Below, in pieces: positions 34,486 to 43,146 of a stretch of 64,000 nucleotides of DNA. The notes beneath the pieces were generated by a model. That model was given only the letters and a program-made list of their open reading frames with translations, was not told the DNA's origin and made no database searches. A program made the position numbers and the translations under genes. Each line of letters begins with the position of its first letter. Positions within the stretch are counted from its first letter, which is position 1. The DNA comes from Streptomyces aurantiacus (GTDB lineage: Bacteria > Actinomycetota > Actinomycetes > Streptomycetales > Streptomycetaceae), in assembly GCF_027107535.1 (NCBI RefSeq), contig NZ_CP114283.1, positions 5,084,001 through 5,148,000 of the forward strand, written 5' to 3'.

Positions 34486-35688
34486 ATGCCCGAACGACCG
34501 CTCTCAGGAATCCGCGTACTCGATCTCACCAATGTGCTCGCAGGACCGTACTGCAGTTACCACCTCATGCTCCTCGGCGCCGAGGTCGTCAAGATCGAAC
34601 AGCCGGGCAGGGGCGATCTCGCGCGGAGTCTGGGACCTGACCCGGAGCTGAACCGGGCCGGTATCGGCGCGTCGTTCCTCGCCCAGAACGCCGGCAAGAA
34701 ATCACTCGTACTCGATCTCAAGGACCCCGGCGACCGGGCCGACTTCGAGGAACTGGTGCGCGGCGCGGACGTCCTGCTGGAGAACTTCCGCGCCGGGGTA
34801 CTGACCCGGATGGGATACGGCGCCGACCGGTTGTACGAGCTCAATCCGCGCCTGGTCAGCTGTGCGATCACCGGCTTCGGGCAGTCGGGACCGATGAGCG
34901 CCGCTCCCGCCTACGACCAGATCATCCAGGGCCTGTCGGGGATGATGAGCATCACCGGCACCACCGACACCGCCCCGCTCAGGGTGGGCTTCCCCGTGTG
35001 CGACTCGCTCGGTGGTCTCGGCGCGGCCCTCGCGATCAGCGCGGCCCTGGTCGGGCGGGAGAGGACCGGGGAAGGGGCCCGGCTGGACGTCTCCATGCTG
35101 GAGGTCTCCCTCTCCGCGATGGGCTGGGCCGTCTCCAACTACCTGGTCAGCGGGGTGGATCCGGAACCGATGGGCGACCAGAACGCCACCGCGGCCCCGT
35201 CCGGGACCTTCGAGACCGCCGACGGAGGACTGAACATCGCGGCCAACCGGCAGGAGCAGTTCGTCACACTCTGCCGTCTCGCCGGGCTGCCCCACCTGAT
35301 CGACGACCCGCGGTTCTCCGAGCGCGAGGCACGCAAACGGCACCGTGCGGAGCTCAACACCGAGCTGAACGCGGCACTGCGCCGGAAGACCGCTCTGGAG
35401 TGGGAGGCGACGCTGTCCGCGGCCGGGGTCCCGGCGGCCCGCGTCCTGACGGTCCCCGAGGCCGTGGAGCTGGAACAACTGGCGCACCGCGGATTCTTCA
35501 CCGATCTGCCCTATCCGGACGGCTCCGGCCGCACGCTGAGGGTCAGCGGCAACGGCGTACTGGTGGACGGCGAACCCCTGTCGCCTCAAGCCCCGCCTCC
35601 GCTGCTCGACCAGCACGGCGAGGAGCGGGAGCGGCTGATCGCACGCTGGCGGGCGCACCGCCATGCCGCCGAGGCGCGGGCGTCATGA
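34486..35688 (+). CDS. Family III (CaiB/BaiF) CoA-transferase
   Basis: 400 residues. Typical start LSGIRVLDLTNVLAGPYCS, EVVKIEQPGRGDLAR, GKKSLVLDLKDP, the putative catalytic Asp in GARLDVSMLEVS, and FFTDLPYPD near the end. These enzymes move CoA from a donor thioester to an organic acid such as formate, oxalate, carnitine, succinate or aryl-succinate. ATG 34486 was chosen because the homologous N-terminus starts here; upstream sequence is Lys/Gln-rich non-homologous. The stop overlaps the ATG of the lyase gene (ATGA), implying that the product thioester feeds the lyase. Confidence 0.93.
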   Translation: MPERPLSGIRVLDLTNVLAGPYCSYHLMLLGAEVVKIEQPGRGDLARSLGPDPELNRAGIGASFLAQNAGKKSLVLDLKDPGDRADFEELVRGADVLLENFRAGVLTRMGYGADRLYELNPRLVSCAITGFGQSGPMSAAPAYDQIIQGLSGMMSITGTTDTAPLRVGFPVCDSLGGLGAALAISAALVGRERTGEGARLDVSMLEVSLSAMGWAVSNYLVSGVDPEPMGDQNATAAPSGTFETADGGLNIAANRQEQFVTLCRLAGLPHLIDDPRFSEREARKRHRAELNTELNAALRRKTALEWEATLSAAGVPAARVLTVPEAVELEQLAHRGFFTDLPYPDGSGRTLRVSGNGVLVDGEPLSPQAPPPLLDQHGEERERLIARWRAHRHAAEARAS

Positions 35689-36506
35689 CGGCCGGGCCGC
35701 AGGACGGCCTGGTCGCACAGTGGTGGGCCACCGCCGTCAGCCGGGTCGAACCCGGCATCATCGAACTGCGCGAACACCCGGTACAGGATCTGATCGGCCA
35801 CGCGACCTTCGTCGAGACGATCTGGCTGATGCTCCGCGGCGAACTTCCCCGTCCCGAGCAGGCCGGGCTCCTGGAAGCGGCCCTCGTGGCAGGTGTCGAC
35901 CACGGACCGCAGGCGCCCTCGATCGCCGCCGCCCGGATGGCCGCCACCTGCGGGGTGGGGCTCAACAGCGCCGTGGCCACCGGGGTGAACATGCTCGGCG
36001 ACGTGCACGGCGGCGCAGGTCAGCAGTGCGTGCAACTGTTGAGTGAGATCACCGAACGGCACGACCAGGGCCGGGAGTTCGACCTCGTCGTGTCGGAGGT
36101 CGTCGGCGAGTGGCGGGACCGGTCGCGCTATCTGCCCGGCTTCGGCCACCGATTCCACCCCCGCGACCCGCGCCGCGACCCGCTGCTCGCCCTGGTGGAC
36201 CGGGCTGTGGCGGACGGTCTGGTGGAGGGTGCTCACCTGCGGGCGTCCCGTGCCGTGGAGGCGCATCTCAACCGGGGGCGCGAGGGACGGAAGCCCGTGC
36301 CCATGAACATCGACGGCGCCACCGCTGTCATCTACGCCGAACTGGGCTTCGCCGCACCGCTGGCCCGCGGCCTCTTCGTGCTCAGCCGCAGTGTCGGCAT
36401 CCTGGCGCACGCGTGGGAGGAGACCGGGCAGGGGCGCCGCAACAAGAGCCCCATGCCGCCCTCCATGGTGCCGGTCCACCTGGTGGCACCAACAGCGCGT
36501 CCGTAG
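35685..36506 (+). CDS. Citryl-CoA lyase / citrate-synthase-fold protein
   Basis: 273 residues, much shorter than the about 370-430 of true citrate synthases and the size of stand-alone citryl-CoA-lyase-like proteins. The catalytic elements of the fold are visible: His in LGDVHGGAGQQ, His in LPGFGHRFHPRDPR and Asp in PMNIDGATAVIYAE. Such proteins catalyse reversible Claisen/retro-Claisen cleavage of a citryl-CoA-like thioester. Translationally coupled to the CoA-transferase, it probably cleaves the CoA ester formed by it. The natural substrate is unknown. Confidence 0.85.
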   Translation: MTAGPQDGLVAQWWATAVSRVEPGIIELREHPVQDLIGHATFVETIWLMLRGELPRPEQAGLLEAALVAGVDHGPQAPSIAAARMAATCGVGLNSAVATGVNMLGDVHGGAGQQCVQLLSEITERHDQGREFDLVVSEVVGEWRDRSRYLPGFGHRFHPRDPRRDPLLALVDRAVADGLVEGAHLRASRAVEAHLNRGREGRKPVPMNIDGATAVIYAELGFAAPLARGLFVLSRSVGILAHAWEETGQGRRNKSPMPPSMVPVHLVAPTARP

Positions 36507-36659
36507 TGCGTGGTTGCCCTTCATCAGTCGAAAATCCCCTGTCGCGCGTCTTGTCATGGATGCACAGCCGTCCCTAACGTGACCTCCCATCATGCGAACC
36601 CATTCTGTGGATTGCATGAACCATCTAGCGGACCTTGATCGAATCGAGGGAACTGAACG

Positions 36660-38831
36660 ATGGAAAGACGCTCCTTCCTCCTGACAGCCGCGGCGGGCAG
36701 CGCGGCCACCGTCTCCTCCCTGGCACCCACAGCCGAAGCGGCCTCGAAAGACGCCCCGAACGCGTCCCCGGGCCTCGCGCTCCCGGTACCCCCGCAGTCC
36801 GCCGCCCTCGGCACCACCGGCGCCGACTGGCCCAAGGCGGGCGGCAACTACGGCAACCAGAACCACTCCACGCTCCGGGACATCACCCCGCAGAACATCA
36901 AGAGGCTCGGCGGGGCCTGGCACATCAACCTGGAGGGCGGCTCCACCAGCGCGTACCAGCAGTGCACGATCGTCGTGCAGGACGGTGTGCTGTACGTCGA
37001 GACCACCCAGCAGAACGTCTTCGCCGTCAACGGCAGGACCGGCGAGGTGATCTGGAAGACGAACCTCGGCACCGAGACCACGAACATGCGCGGCGTCGCC
37101 GTCGCCGAAGGCAAGATCTTCACCATCTCGGGCGCCAACATCGTCTACGCCCTCGACCGGAAGACCGGGGCGATCGTCTGGCAGAAGCCGCTGATCGTCG
37201 ACGACAACGGTGGCGACGACGGCTGCGACAACGACAGCGGCCAGTGCGGCGGCAACAGCGGCGGACTGGCAGGCGCGGTCGTGCACTGGGACGGCCTGGT
37301 CTACATCGGCACCGAGGGCTCGACCGCCGGGGCGCGCGGCCGCGGATACGCGCTCGACGCCAGGACCGGCGACGTCGTGTGGACCTTCTGGGGCCCGCCC
37401 GGACCCGGGGACTTCGGGCACGACACCTGGGAGGGCGACTCCTGGAAGACCGGCGGCGCGGTCCCCTGGATCCACCCGGCCGTCGACCCCGAACTCGGCC
37501 TGGTCTACTGGACGTTCGGCAACCCCTACCCCCGCACGGACGGCTCCTCGCGCGGCGGCGACAACCTCTTCGCCAACTCGATCGTCGCCATCGACGCCAA
37601 GACCGGCAAGCGGCGCTGGCACTTCCAGTCGGTCCACCACGACATCTGGGACGCCGACAACGTCATGGCGCCGGTGCTCGCCGACCTCCTCATCGACGGC
37701 AGGAAGCGCAAGGTCGTCGTCTACGGCTCGAAGACCTGCTGGTACTACATCCTCGACCGCCGCACCGGCGAGGCCGTCCACGGCATGGAGGAGCGGCCGG
37801 TCCCGCAGCACGCCCTGCAGAAGACCTCGCCCACCCAGCCCTTCCCCGGCGGCGAGCCGTTCGTGTCCCCGTTTCCGGAGCTCGACAAGACGACCCGGCC
37901 CGTACCCTTCTACCCGACCGGCGGCCTGTACGAGGTCTTCTGGGACCGGGCCACCATCCTCTTCCCGGGCGCGGGCGGCGGAGCCGACTGGGGCTTCCCC
38001 TCCTTCAGTCCCAGGACCGGATGCGTCTACGTCGGGTACGGCCTCGTCAACTCCTCCTACTCCAACACCCGCGGCGGCCGCGTCAACACGGCCCGGCCCC
38101 TCGGTGAGCTGTTCGGCGGCGGGCTGGTCGCGGTGGATCCCCGCACCAACACGGTCGCCTGGCGCAAGGAGGGCCCCTGGTCGCTGGCCCACGGCAACGG
38201 CATCCTCACCACCGCGGGCCGGGTACTCCTCCAGGGCCGACCGGACGGCGTCCTCGAAGCGATGGACGACACCGACGGCAAGACCCTGTGGACCTGGCAG
38301 TGCGGCGCCGGGGTCAACACCGTCCCGGTCTCGTACGAGATCGACGGCGAGCAGTACATCGCCGTGTTCGCCGGAGGCAACGGACTCCCCTTCCCCGACA
38401 TCCCGCGGGGCGACCACCTCTGGGCGTTCAAACTCGGCGGCAAGGTCAAGCAGGCTCCCGCGCCCACCCCGCCGTCCCGCCGCAACCAGATCCGTACCGC
38501 TGCCGTGACCGGTGCGACGGCACGCAACACAGTCACCCTCGGCCGCGTCTGGAGCACCGCCACGGGCGCACCCGGCGCCACCGAGAACACGGTCGCCCAG
38601 AACGCCATGGCACCCCAGCACCTGACAGTCCCGGCCGGCACCACAGTCACCTTCACCAACCCCGCCGACAACCAGCAGGCACACGGTGCGGTGGCCTTCT
38701 TCGACGCGGAGTTCGACACCGGGCTGCTGATGCCGGGCCAGTCGTACACGTACACCTTCGGCAAGCCCGGCGAGTACTTCTACAACGACCCGGTCTTCCC
38801 CCAGTCCACCGGCAAGATCGTCGTCCAGTGA
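36660..38831 (+). CDS. PQQ-type beta-propeller dehydrogenase with C-terminal cupredoxin-like domain
   Basis: 723 residues. Tat-like signal (MERRSFLLTAAAG, ending near AEA, residue 27). Propeller repeats show the W-motif pattern of quinoproteins (VNGRTGEVIWKTNL, LDRKTGAIVWQKPL, LDARTGDVVWTFWG, IDAKTGKRRWHFQS, DDTDGKTLWTWQCG). About residues 610-723 form a cupredoxin-like domain (MAPQHLTVPAGTTVTFTNP, HGAVAFFDAEFDTGLLMPG). The usual C-x-x-x-H...M copper ligands at the end are replaced by YFYNDPVFPQSTG, so copper binding is doubtful. PQQ use is inferred from the fold; no pqq genes are in the window. A GAGGGA ribosome-binding site precedes ATG 36660. Confidence 0.85.
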   Translation: MERRSFLLTAAAGSAATVSSLAPTAEAASKDAPNASPGLALPVPPQSAALGTTGADWPKAGGNYGNQNHSTLRDITPQNIKRLGGAWHINLEGGSTSAYQQCTIVVQDGVLYVETTQQNVFAVNGRTGEVIWKTNLGTETTNMRGVAVAEGKIFTISGANIVYALDRKTGAIVWQKPLIVDDNGGDDGCDNDSGQCGGNSGGLAGAVVHWDGLVYIGTEGSTAGARGRGYALDARTGDVVWTFWGPPGPGDFGHDTWEGDSWKTGGAVPWIHPAVDPELGLVYWTFGNPYPRTDGSSRGGDNLFANSIVAIDAKTGKRRWHFQSVHHDIWDADNVMAPVLADLLIDGRKRKVVVYGSKTCWYYILDRRTGEAVHGMEERPVPQHALQKTSPTQPFPGGEPFVSPFPELDKTTRPVPFYPTGGLYEVFWDRATILFPGAGGGADWGFPSFSPRTGCVYVGYGLVNSSYSNTRGGRVNTARPLGELFGGGLVAVDPRTNTVAWRKEGPWSLAHGNGILTTAGRVLLQGRPDGVLEAMDDTDGKTLWTWQCGAGVNTVPVSYEIDGEQYIAVFAGGNGLPFPDIPRGDHLWAFKLGGKVKQAPAPTPPSRRNQIRTAAVTGATARNTVTLGRVWSTATGAPGATENTVAQNAMAPQHLTVPAGTTVTFTNPADNQQAHGAVAFFDAEFDTGLLMPGQSYTYTFGKPGEYFYNDPVFPQSTGKIVVQ

Positions 38832-38845
38832 GAGGACCGGCCGTC

Positions 38846-39850
38846 ATGACGTCCAGAGCAGGTTCAGCACGTACGACGGTGTCCGTCGTGGCCGCGGTCA
38901 GTGCCACGCTCCTCATCGCCCTGGCCGCCTTCTTCGGCCTCCAGCACCAGGCTTCCGCGCGAGGCGAAGGCCGACCCACCGGAGCCGGATCCCTGGAGCT
39001 CGGCGACCCCGACTACGGGGTCTGCCGCGGCACCAGCGCCAAGTGCTACCACGACTGGCGCAACTTCTCCCCGGCCGCCGACGGCTACCGGGTGCTCCTC
39101 TACACGCGGACCGCGGGACCCCGCCACGCGAACCTCGGCCCCACACTCGGCGCCGGGCTCAACCCGACGCTCGCCGACACCAACGTCGTACAGAACGCGC
39201 TGGTCAGGATGGGCACGAAGAACGGTTTCACCGTCGACTGGACCGAGGACGTCACCCAGCTCTCCTCCCCCTCACGGCTCTTCCGGTACAACGCGGTCGT
39301 CTTCTACTCCACCAGCCGCGACACTCTCGACGATGCCGCGCAAACTTCCCTGCGCCAGTACGTCCGCGGCGGCGGAGGCTTCGTCGGGATCCACAACGCC
39401 TTCGGCACGGAGTACAACTGGCCTTGGTACGAGGGCCTGTTGGGTGGCGCGAACTTCTACGACCACGGGCCCGACCAGCGCGGCACGGTCGTCATGCAGA
39501 ACCGCCGCGACTCCTCCACCTCGGATCTTCCGGCCCGTTGGGACTTCACCGACGAGTGGTACAACCTCGTCCCGGCCCCTTCGAAGGTCCGCGTCCTGGC
39601 CTCCGTCGACGAGTCCACGCTCAAGGAGGGCGTCACGGGCAACCAGGGCCACCCCGGACACAGCAGGCACCACCCGGTCGCCTGGTGCCAGTACTACGAC
39701 GGCGGACGTGCCTGGCTCACCACCCTCGGCCATGACGCCGAAGCCTTCTCGACCGACGGCTCCTTCCCCGGTGCCGAACAGTTCCAGAACCTGATCCTCG
39801 GCGGCATCGAGTCCGCCATGGGCAGGACCCCGTTCTGCAGGGCAAGCTGA
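38846..39850 (+). CDS. Secreted ThuA-like domain protein
   Basis: 334 residues. N-terminal signal/anchor (SVVAAVSATLLIALAAFFGLQ, residues about 12-33), then a linker with a CRGTSAKC pair. The ThuA-like class I glutamine-amidotransferase fold follows: YRVLLYTRTAGPRH, YNAVVFYSTSRDTLD, LRQYVRGGGGFVGIHNAFGTEY, HPVAWCQYYDGGRAWLTTLGHDAEAF. Such domains accompany secreted sugar dehydrogenases and PQQ enzymes. It starts 15 bases after the quinoprotein gene, so the two are an operon and probably work together outside the membrane. The enzymatic role is not established for the family. Confidence 0.88.
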   Translation: MTSRAGSARTTVSVVAAVSATLLIALAAFFGLQHQASARGEGRPTGAGSLELGDPDYGVCRGTSAKCYHDWRNFSPAADGYRVLLYTRTAGPRHANLGPTLGAGLNPTLADTNVVQNALVRMGTKNGFTVDWTEDVTQLSSPSRLFRYNAVVFYSTSRDTLDDAAQTSLRQYVRGGGGFVGIHNAFGTEYNWPWYEGLLGGANFYDHGPDQRGTVVMQNRRDSSTSDLPARWDFTDEWYNLVPAPSKVRVLASVDESTLKEGVTGNQGHPGHSRHHPVAWCQYYDGGRAWLTTLGHDAEAFSTDGSFPGAEQFQNLILGGIESAMGRTPFCRAS

Positions 39851-39871
39851 ACCGCTCCACCGGCGGGCCAA

Positions 39872-39952
39872 GTGATCGTGAGGACCAGCGTGCCGATCAT
39901 CGCCCTCGTTTCCTTGCTGATCCTCTGGTTCGGCATCGAGGTCCGTTACTGA
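39872..39952 (+). CDS. Possible 26-residue membrane peptide
   Basis: GTG 39872 to TGA 39950-39952 encodes a peptide with one hydrophobic segment (VPIIALVSLLILWFGIEV). It follows ThuA by 22 bases. The ribosome-binding site is weak (GGCGGG), so it may be a chance frame or the remnant of a longer gene. Confidence 0.3.
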   Translation: MIVRTSVPIIALVSLLILWFGIEVRY

Positions 39953-39982
39953 CCTCTTCGGAGTATTGACGGGTGTGCGGAC

Positions 39983-40110
39983 TCAGTTGCCGACGCCGAG
40001 GCCGGCCATGAACGCGGACGGGTATCGATCGCCGCGCGCCGCCCCGGCGGCACCGCCTTCTCGATCTCGGCGAGGTCGTCTGCGGTGAGGTTCAACTCCA
40101 TCGCGGGCAG
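39983..40110 (-). pseudogene. Aldo/keto reductase C-terminal remnant
   Basis: The minus strand reads MELNLTADDLAEIEKAVPPG and, after a one-base shift, AARGDRYPSAFMAGLGVGN before a TGA at 39983-39985. This is the usual end of aldo/keto reductases (a helix starting LTADDLAEIE and a final RYP...M). The rest of the gene is absent, and no other gene is recognisable to 40277. Confidence 0.6.
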
Positions 40111-40277
40111 CTCGCCTCGATCACCTCGCGGAGACCGACCTGGCTGGGACTGGTCCGGGTACGACGCGCGCGCAGGAACCGGTCCAGTTCCATTTCGGTG
40201 CCCCTGCCGCTGCTCCGCAAGGCGGACCTTCCGGTCACGACGTATGCGATGAGCGGACTGGGTGCCACCGAGCCGGA

Positions 40278-41043
40278 CTACGCGGCGTCCTGTCCGGGGT
40301 CGCCATCGGGGAAGGGCTCGCGATGCGCGGCGCGGAGGTCCGGGGAGCCGAAGCCCAGGTCGAGTCGTGGCTGGGGCGTAGCGGCATTTTGCGGGGCTGC
40401 CCCATTACCTTCTAGACGGCTCTCCCACGCGGTCACCCCGAGCGCGATGTGCAACCGCAGCTGTCCGCGCAGCACCTCCGCCGCTTCCCGCACCCGCTGC
40501 ACCCCGTCGGCGGGCGCGCCCCGCGACCGCCTGGTCAGCGGGCGGCTCGTCGGCCAGTCCCGCAACAAGCGCGCCGGCGGGAGGCGCCGACGCGGCACCG
40601 GCCACGCCGGTGGCCCGGACCGGGGCCGGTGCCCGGTCGGCGGCTGCTGACCGCCTGGCCGACACCACGTCGTCCAGGCTGGCGCCGCCGACAGGCTCCC
40701 TGGACGCAGGCGCGGGCGGTGGCGTGGCCAGCGGGACGTCCAGGGTGTCCACCGCGTCCAGCAGCGCGGCGGCCGCCGACTTGAGGCCCACCGTGATTGG
40801 GGCGCCCGGCAGGCTCAGCAGAGCGTCTGCCGCACCGCGCAGGCACGACTCCGCGACTTCCGCCGGCCGCTCCAGCTCGGTGCCGGCCAGGATCCGGGCC
40901 GTGTCCCGCAGCAGGCCCAGCGCCCGTACACCCGCCTCGCCCTGCGCGCACAGCGCGCACAGCGCGGCGGCCAGGACCTCGTCGACCGCCGGCAGTTCAA
41001 GCGAGGGCAGTTGACCGTCGACGAGCGGTATCTCAGTGTCCAT
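40278..41043 (-). pseudogene. Unrecognised helical protein, frameshifted
   Basis: From ATG 41041-41043: MDTEIPLVDGQLPSLELPAV, an Ala/Leu-rich helical region (LAAALCALCAQGEAGVRALG, GLKSAAAALLDAVDTLDVP) and a Pro/Ala linker. Near 40580 the protein-like reading moves to another frame (GVQRVREAAEVLRGQLRLHI, ALGVTAWESRLEG). The family is not recognised; it lies 85 bases downstream of the helix-turn-helix gene and may have been its partner. A frameshift or linker of poor composition are both possible. Confidence 0.45.
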
Positions 41044-41128
41044 CGGTGCACCGTAGAGGATGCAAACGCGCATATGTGGGCCGAAAGGGTAGCTGTGCAC
41101 TCGCGGGCGGAGCAAGAAGACGGGAACG

Positions 41129-41701
41129 CTACGCGGCGAAGCCGATGTTGGTGACGTACTCGTACTGGCCCCACTGCGAGCCGAGGTCGACGACCTGATC
41201 AATCCAGGCTTCGTCCAGCTCCTGCTCGTCGTCGGCTGCCCAGGCGGCGACGATGTGCTCCCACCGTCGGACGTTCATCGTGCGGAACTCCACCGCGCGC
41301 TGGCGGGGACGCTCCGCCTGGCACTGGTTGAGCGGGTGGATCTCCACGCGGGTGCCGCGGCCGTCGCGGTTGAGGCGGGCGAGGAGGTAACGGGCGACGT
41401 TCTCGCGCCGCACGGTGCGGTAGGCCTGCTCGATCGCTGCGAGGTTCTTGCGGGAGGGGGTGCGGGTGCCGGCTTGCCAGGCACGCAGGGTGCGGGCGGT
41501 GACGCTGAGGCCGGCTGCGCGGGCGGCATTGAGGGCGTGGGCGCTGCGGGTGAGGTAGTTGAGGCGGGCCTGCAGGCCGCGGCGGGCGGTGACCGGGGTG
41601 GCGATGTAGCCAGCGAGGGCGTCCAGCTGGCGGGCGACGGCCTGGTGGCCTTTGACGCCGTGGGCGCCGTACTTGCCGAACTCGATGTTCCGCTCAGGCA
41701 T
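41129..41701 (-). CDS. Helix-turn-helix protein, possibly Tpg-like (terminal-protein-like)
   Basis: 190 residues starting MPERNIEFGKYGAHGVKG. An HTH region, RLNYLTRSAHALNAARAAGL then SVTARTLRAWQAGTRTPSRKNLAAIEQAY, is followed by RYLLARLNRDGRGTRVEIHP and a C-terminal segment ending QWGQYEYVTNIGF. The order (HTH, basic link, VEI strand, acidic YEYV end) resembles, from memory, the Streptomyces telomere terminal protein Tpg and homologues on mobile elements, but I cannot confirm homology. An 18-bp perfect inverted repeat lies 47 bases upstream. No Tap-like gene is seen. It could also be an ordinary element-encoded regulator. Confidence 0.6.
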   Translation of the reverse strand: MPERNIEFGKYGAHGVKGHQAVARQLDALAGYIATPVTARRGLQARLNYLTRSAHALNAARAAGLSVTARTLRAWQAGTRTPSRKNLAAIEQAYRTVRRENVARYLLARLNRDGRGTRVEIHPLNQCQAERPRQRAVEFRTMNVRRWEHIVAAWAADDEQELDEAWIDQVVDLGSQWGQYEYVTNIGFAA

Positions 41702-41747
41702 GGTCTCTTCCGAATCCAGGGTGGTAGATCACTGTACGGGGCCGTGA

Positions 41748-41802
41748 GCGCCGTCTACCGGTCCCGACGGGGAAGTTTGACGACGGGACCGGTAGACGGC
41801 GC
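41748..41802. repeat. Perfect 18-bp inverted repeat upstream of the HTH gene
   Basis: GCGCCGTCTACCGGTCCC (41748-41765) is repeated exactly inverted at 41785-41802, separated by 19 bp (41766-41784). It ends at the CTAG where an IS5 element is inserted. It could be an operator, a replication or partition site, or a terminator for the region beyond. Symmetry this long with no U-tract argues for protein binding. Confidence 0.7.
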
Positions 41803-41804
41803 TA

Positions 41805-42808
41805 GGCCCTGTTTCTCGGATCATGTGCGGAGCCAGATCATGAGGGCTGCGAGGGTGATGGTGCCGAGGTAGATGTAGGCGCGTTTGTCGTAGCGGGTGG
41901 CGACCGAGCGGAAGCCCTTCAGCCGGTTGATGGCACGTTCGACGGTGTTGCGTTTCTTGTAGCGCTCACTGTCGCACCCGGTGGGCCGGCCCCCTCGGGA
42001 ACCTCGATTGTGCCGGTGTCTTTGCTGGTCGAGACGTTCCGGGATGGTGTGCCGGATTCCGCGTCGCCGCAGGTAACGGCGGATCTTCCGGGATGTGTAG
42101 GCCTTGTCCGCCAGGACATGGTCAGGGCGGGTGCGAGGCCGCCCGACCCCGGCGCGGGGCACGGTGATCTGCTCCAGCACGCGCTCGAACTGGGGGCCGT
42201 CACCGTAGTGCCCGGGAGTCAGGACGAAGGCGATGGGCCGACAGCGTCCGTCGGCGACGAGGTGCACCTTGGTGGTGAACCCTCCGCGGGAACGCCCCAG
42301 GCATTCGCCGATCTGACCACCTCCTCCAGCCGGACAGCCAACTTCCGTAGTACTGGACCGACCTGGTTCGTCCTCCGGCCTGCCCCCTTTTGAACGACCG
42401 AGGCCGGGGCCGCCTTCCTCGCACCGGCGGCATGCTGATGGGCCCGCACCGCTGTCGAGTCCACCGATACGTCCCAGTCGATCTGGCCCGCAGCGTCCTC
42501 GGCGGCCTGGATACGAGACAGAAGCATCTTCCACGTTCCATCAGCCGACCAGCGGCGATGCCGTTTATAGACCGTCTCCCACGGCCCGAACCGCTCCGGC
42601 AGGTCCCGCCACTGCACACCCGTCCGCACCCGGTACAGCACCCCGTTGATGACCCGCCGGTGATCACTCCACCGACCCCCACGCGCACCACCAGAAGGTA
42701 AGAACGACTCCAGCCGATCCCACTCCGCATTCGTCAGATCCCCACGGCCCATACAGCCAGCCTGACCCCAACACCCCACACACGTCAGGAGATCCGAGAA
42801 ACAGTGCC
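41805..42808 (-). mobile_element. IS5-family element with CTAG edges
   Basis: Terminal repeats GSMCTGTTTCTCGGATC (41806-41822 and inverted at 42791-42807), flanked on each side by CTAG. About 1.0 kb. A 50-bp remnant of the same end is at 51195-51247. Confidence 0.8.
41821..42752 (-). pseudogene. IS5-family transposase in two frames
   Basis: Frame one from ATG 42750-42752: GRGDLTNAEWDRLESFLPSG, GVQWRDLPERFGPWETVYKR, VSVDSTAVRAHQHAAGARK (first Asp). It then shifts near 42310 into GRSRGGFTTKVHLVADGRCR, PIAFVLTPGHYGDGPQF, VLADKAYTS and RNTVERAINRLKGFRSVATR (Glu). The join lies in the Pro/Gly-rich stretch before the second catalytic strand. Many IS5 relatives use a frameshift there, so the copy may be active through frameshifting or may simply be mutated. 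Confidence 0.8.
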
Positions 42809-43146
42809 TAGCCCTGACGTGGGCGGTGCCCTTCCGCGTAGTCGACGCGGCGGGGGCATCCTGCGAAGCAGTCGTGGGAAGTCCCCGCAGTCACGGGACA
42901 GCGCCTGCCCCCTGAGGCGTGCGCGTGGCGGCTGACGCCCCGATGACGGCGGTGCGCCCCTGCTCTTCATTTCGGAGCTCACCTATCTCCGCTCCAGCAC
43001 TGTGGGCCGGGGCGGAGGGTGCACGGGTGGTGACGATACGCTTACGTGCTGGCCCGGAATCCCCGTCGTGCTGTCATCGGCGGGTGTCGGAGGATGGGAG
43101 AAGGAACCGGTCAGGTCGAGCGCAAAGGCCAAGGGGAGGCGATGGG
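42809..43146. other. Gene-free region upstream of the Ppx/GppA gene
   Basis: No coding sequence is supported. It contains the right IS5 flank and, at its 3' end, the AAGGGGAGG ribosome-binding site of the downstream gene. Confidence 0.5.

Noticed and set aside
35586-38684. A 1032-codon open frame on the minus strand
   Set aside because: It is antisense to the CoA-transferase, lyase and PQQ-type genes. Its composition follows the GC-rich third positions of those genes and it has no family motifs.
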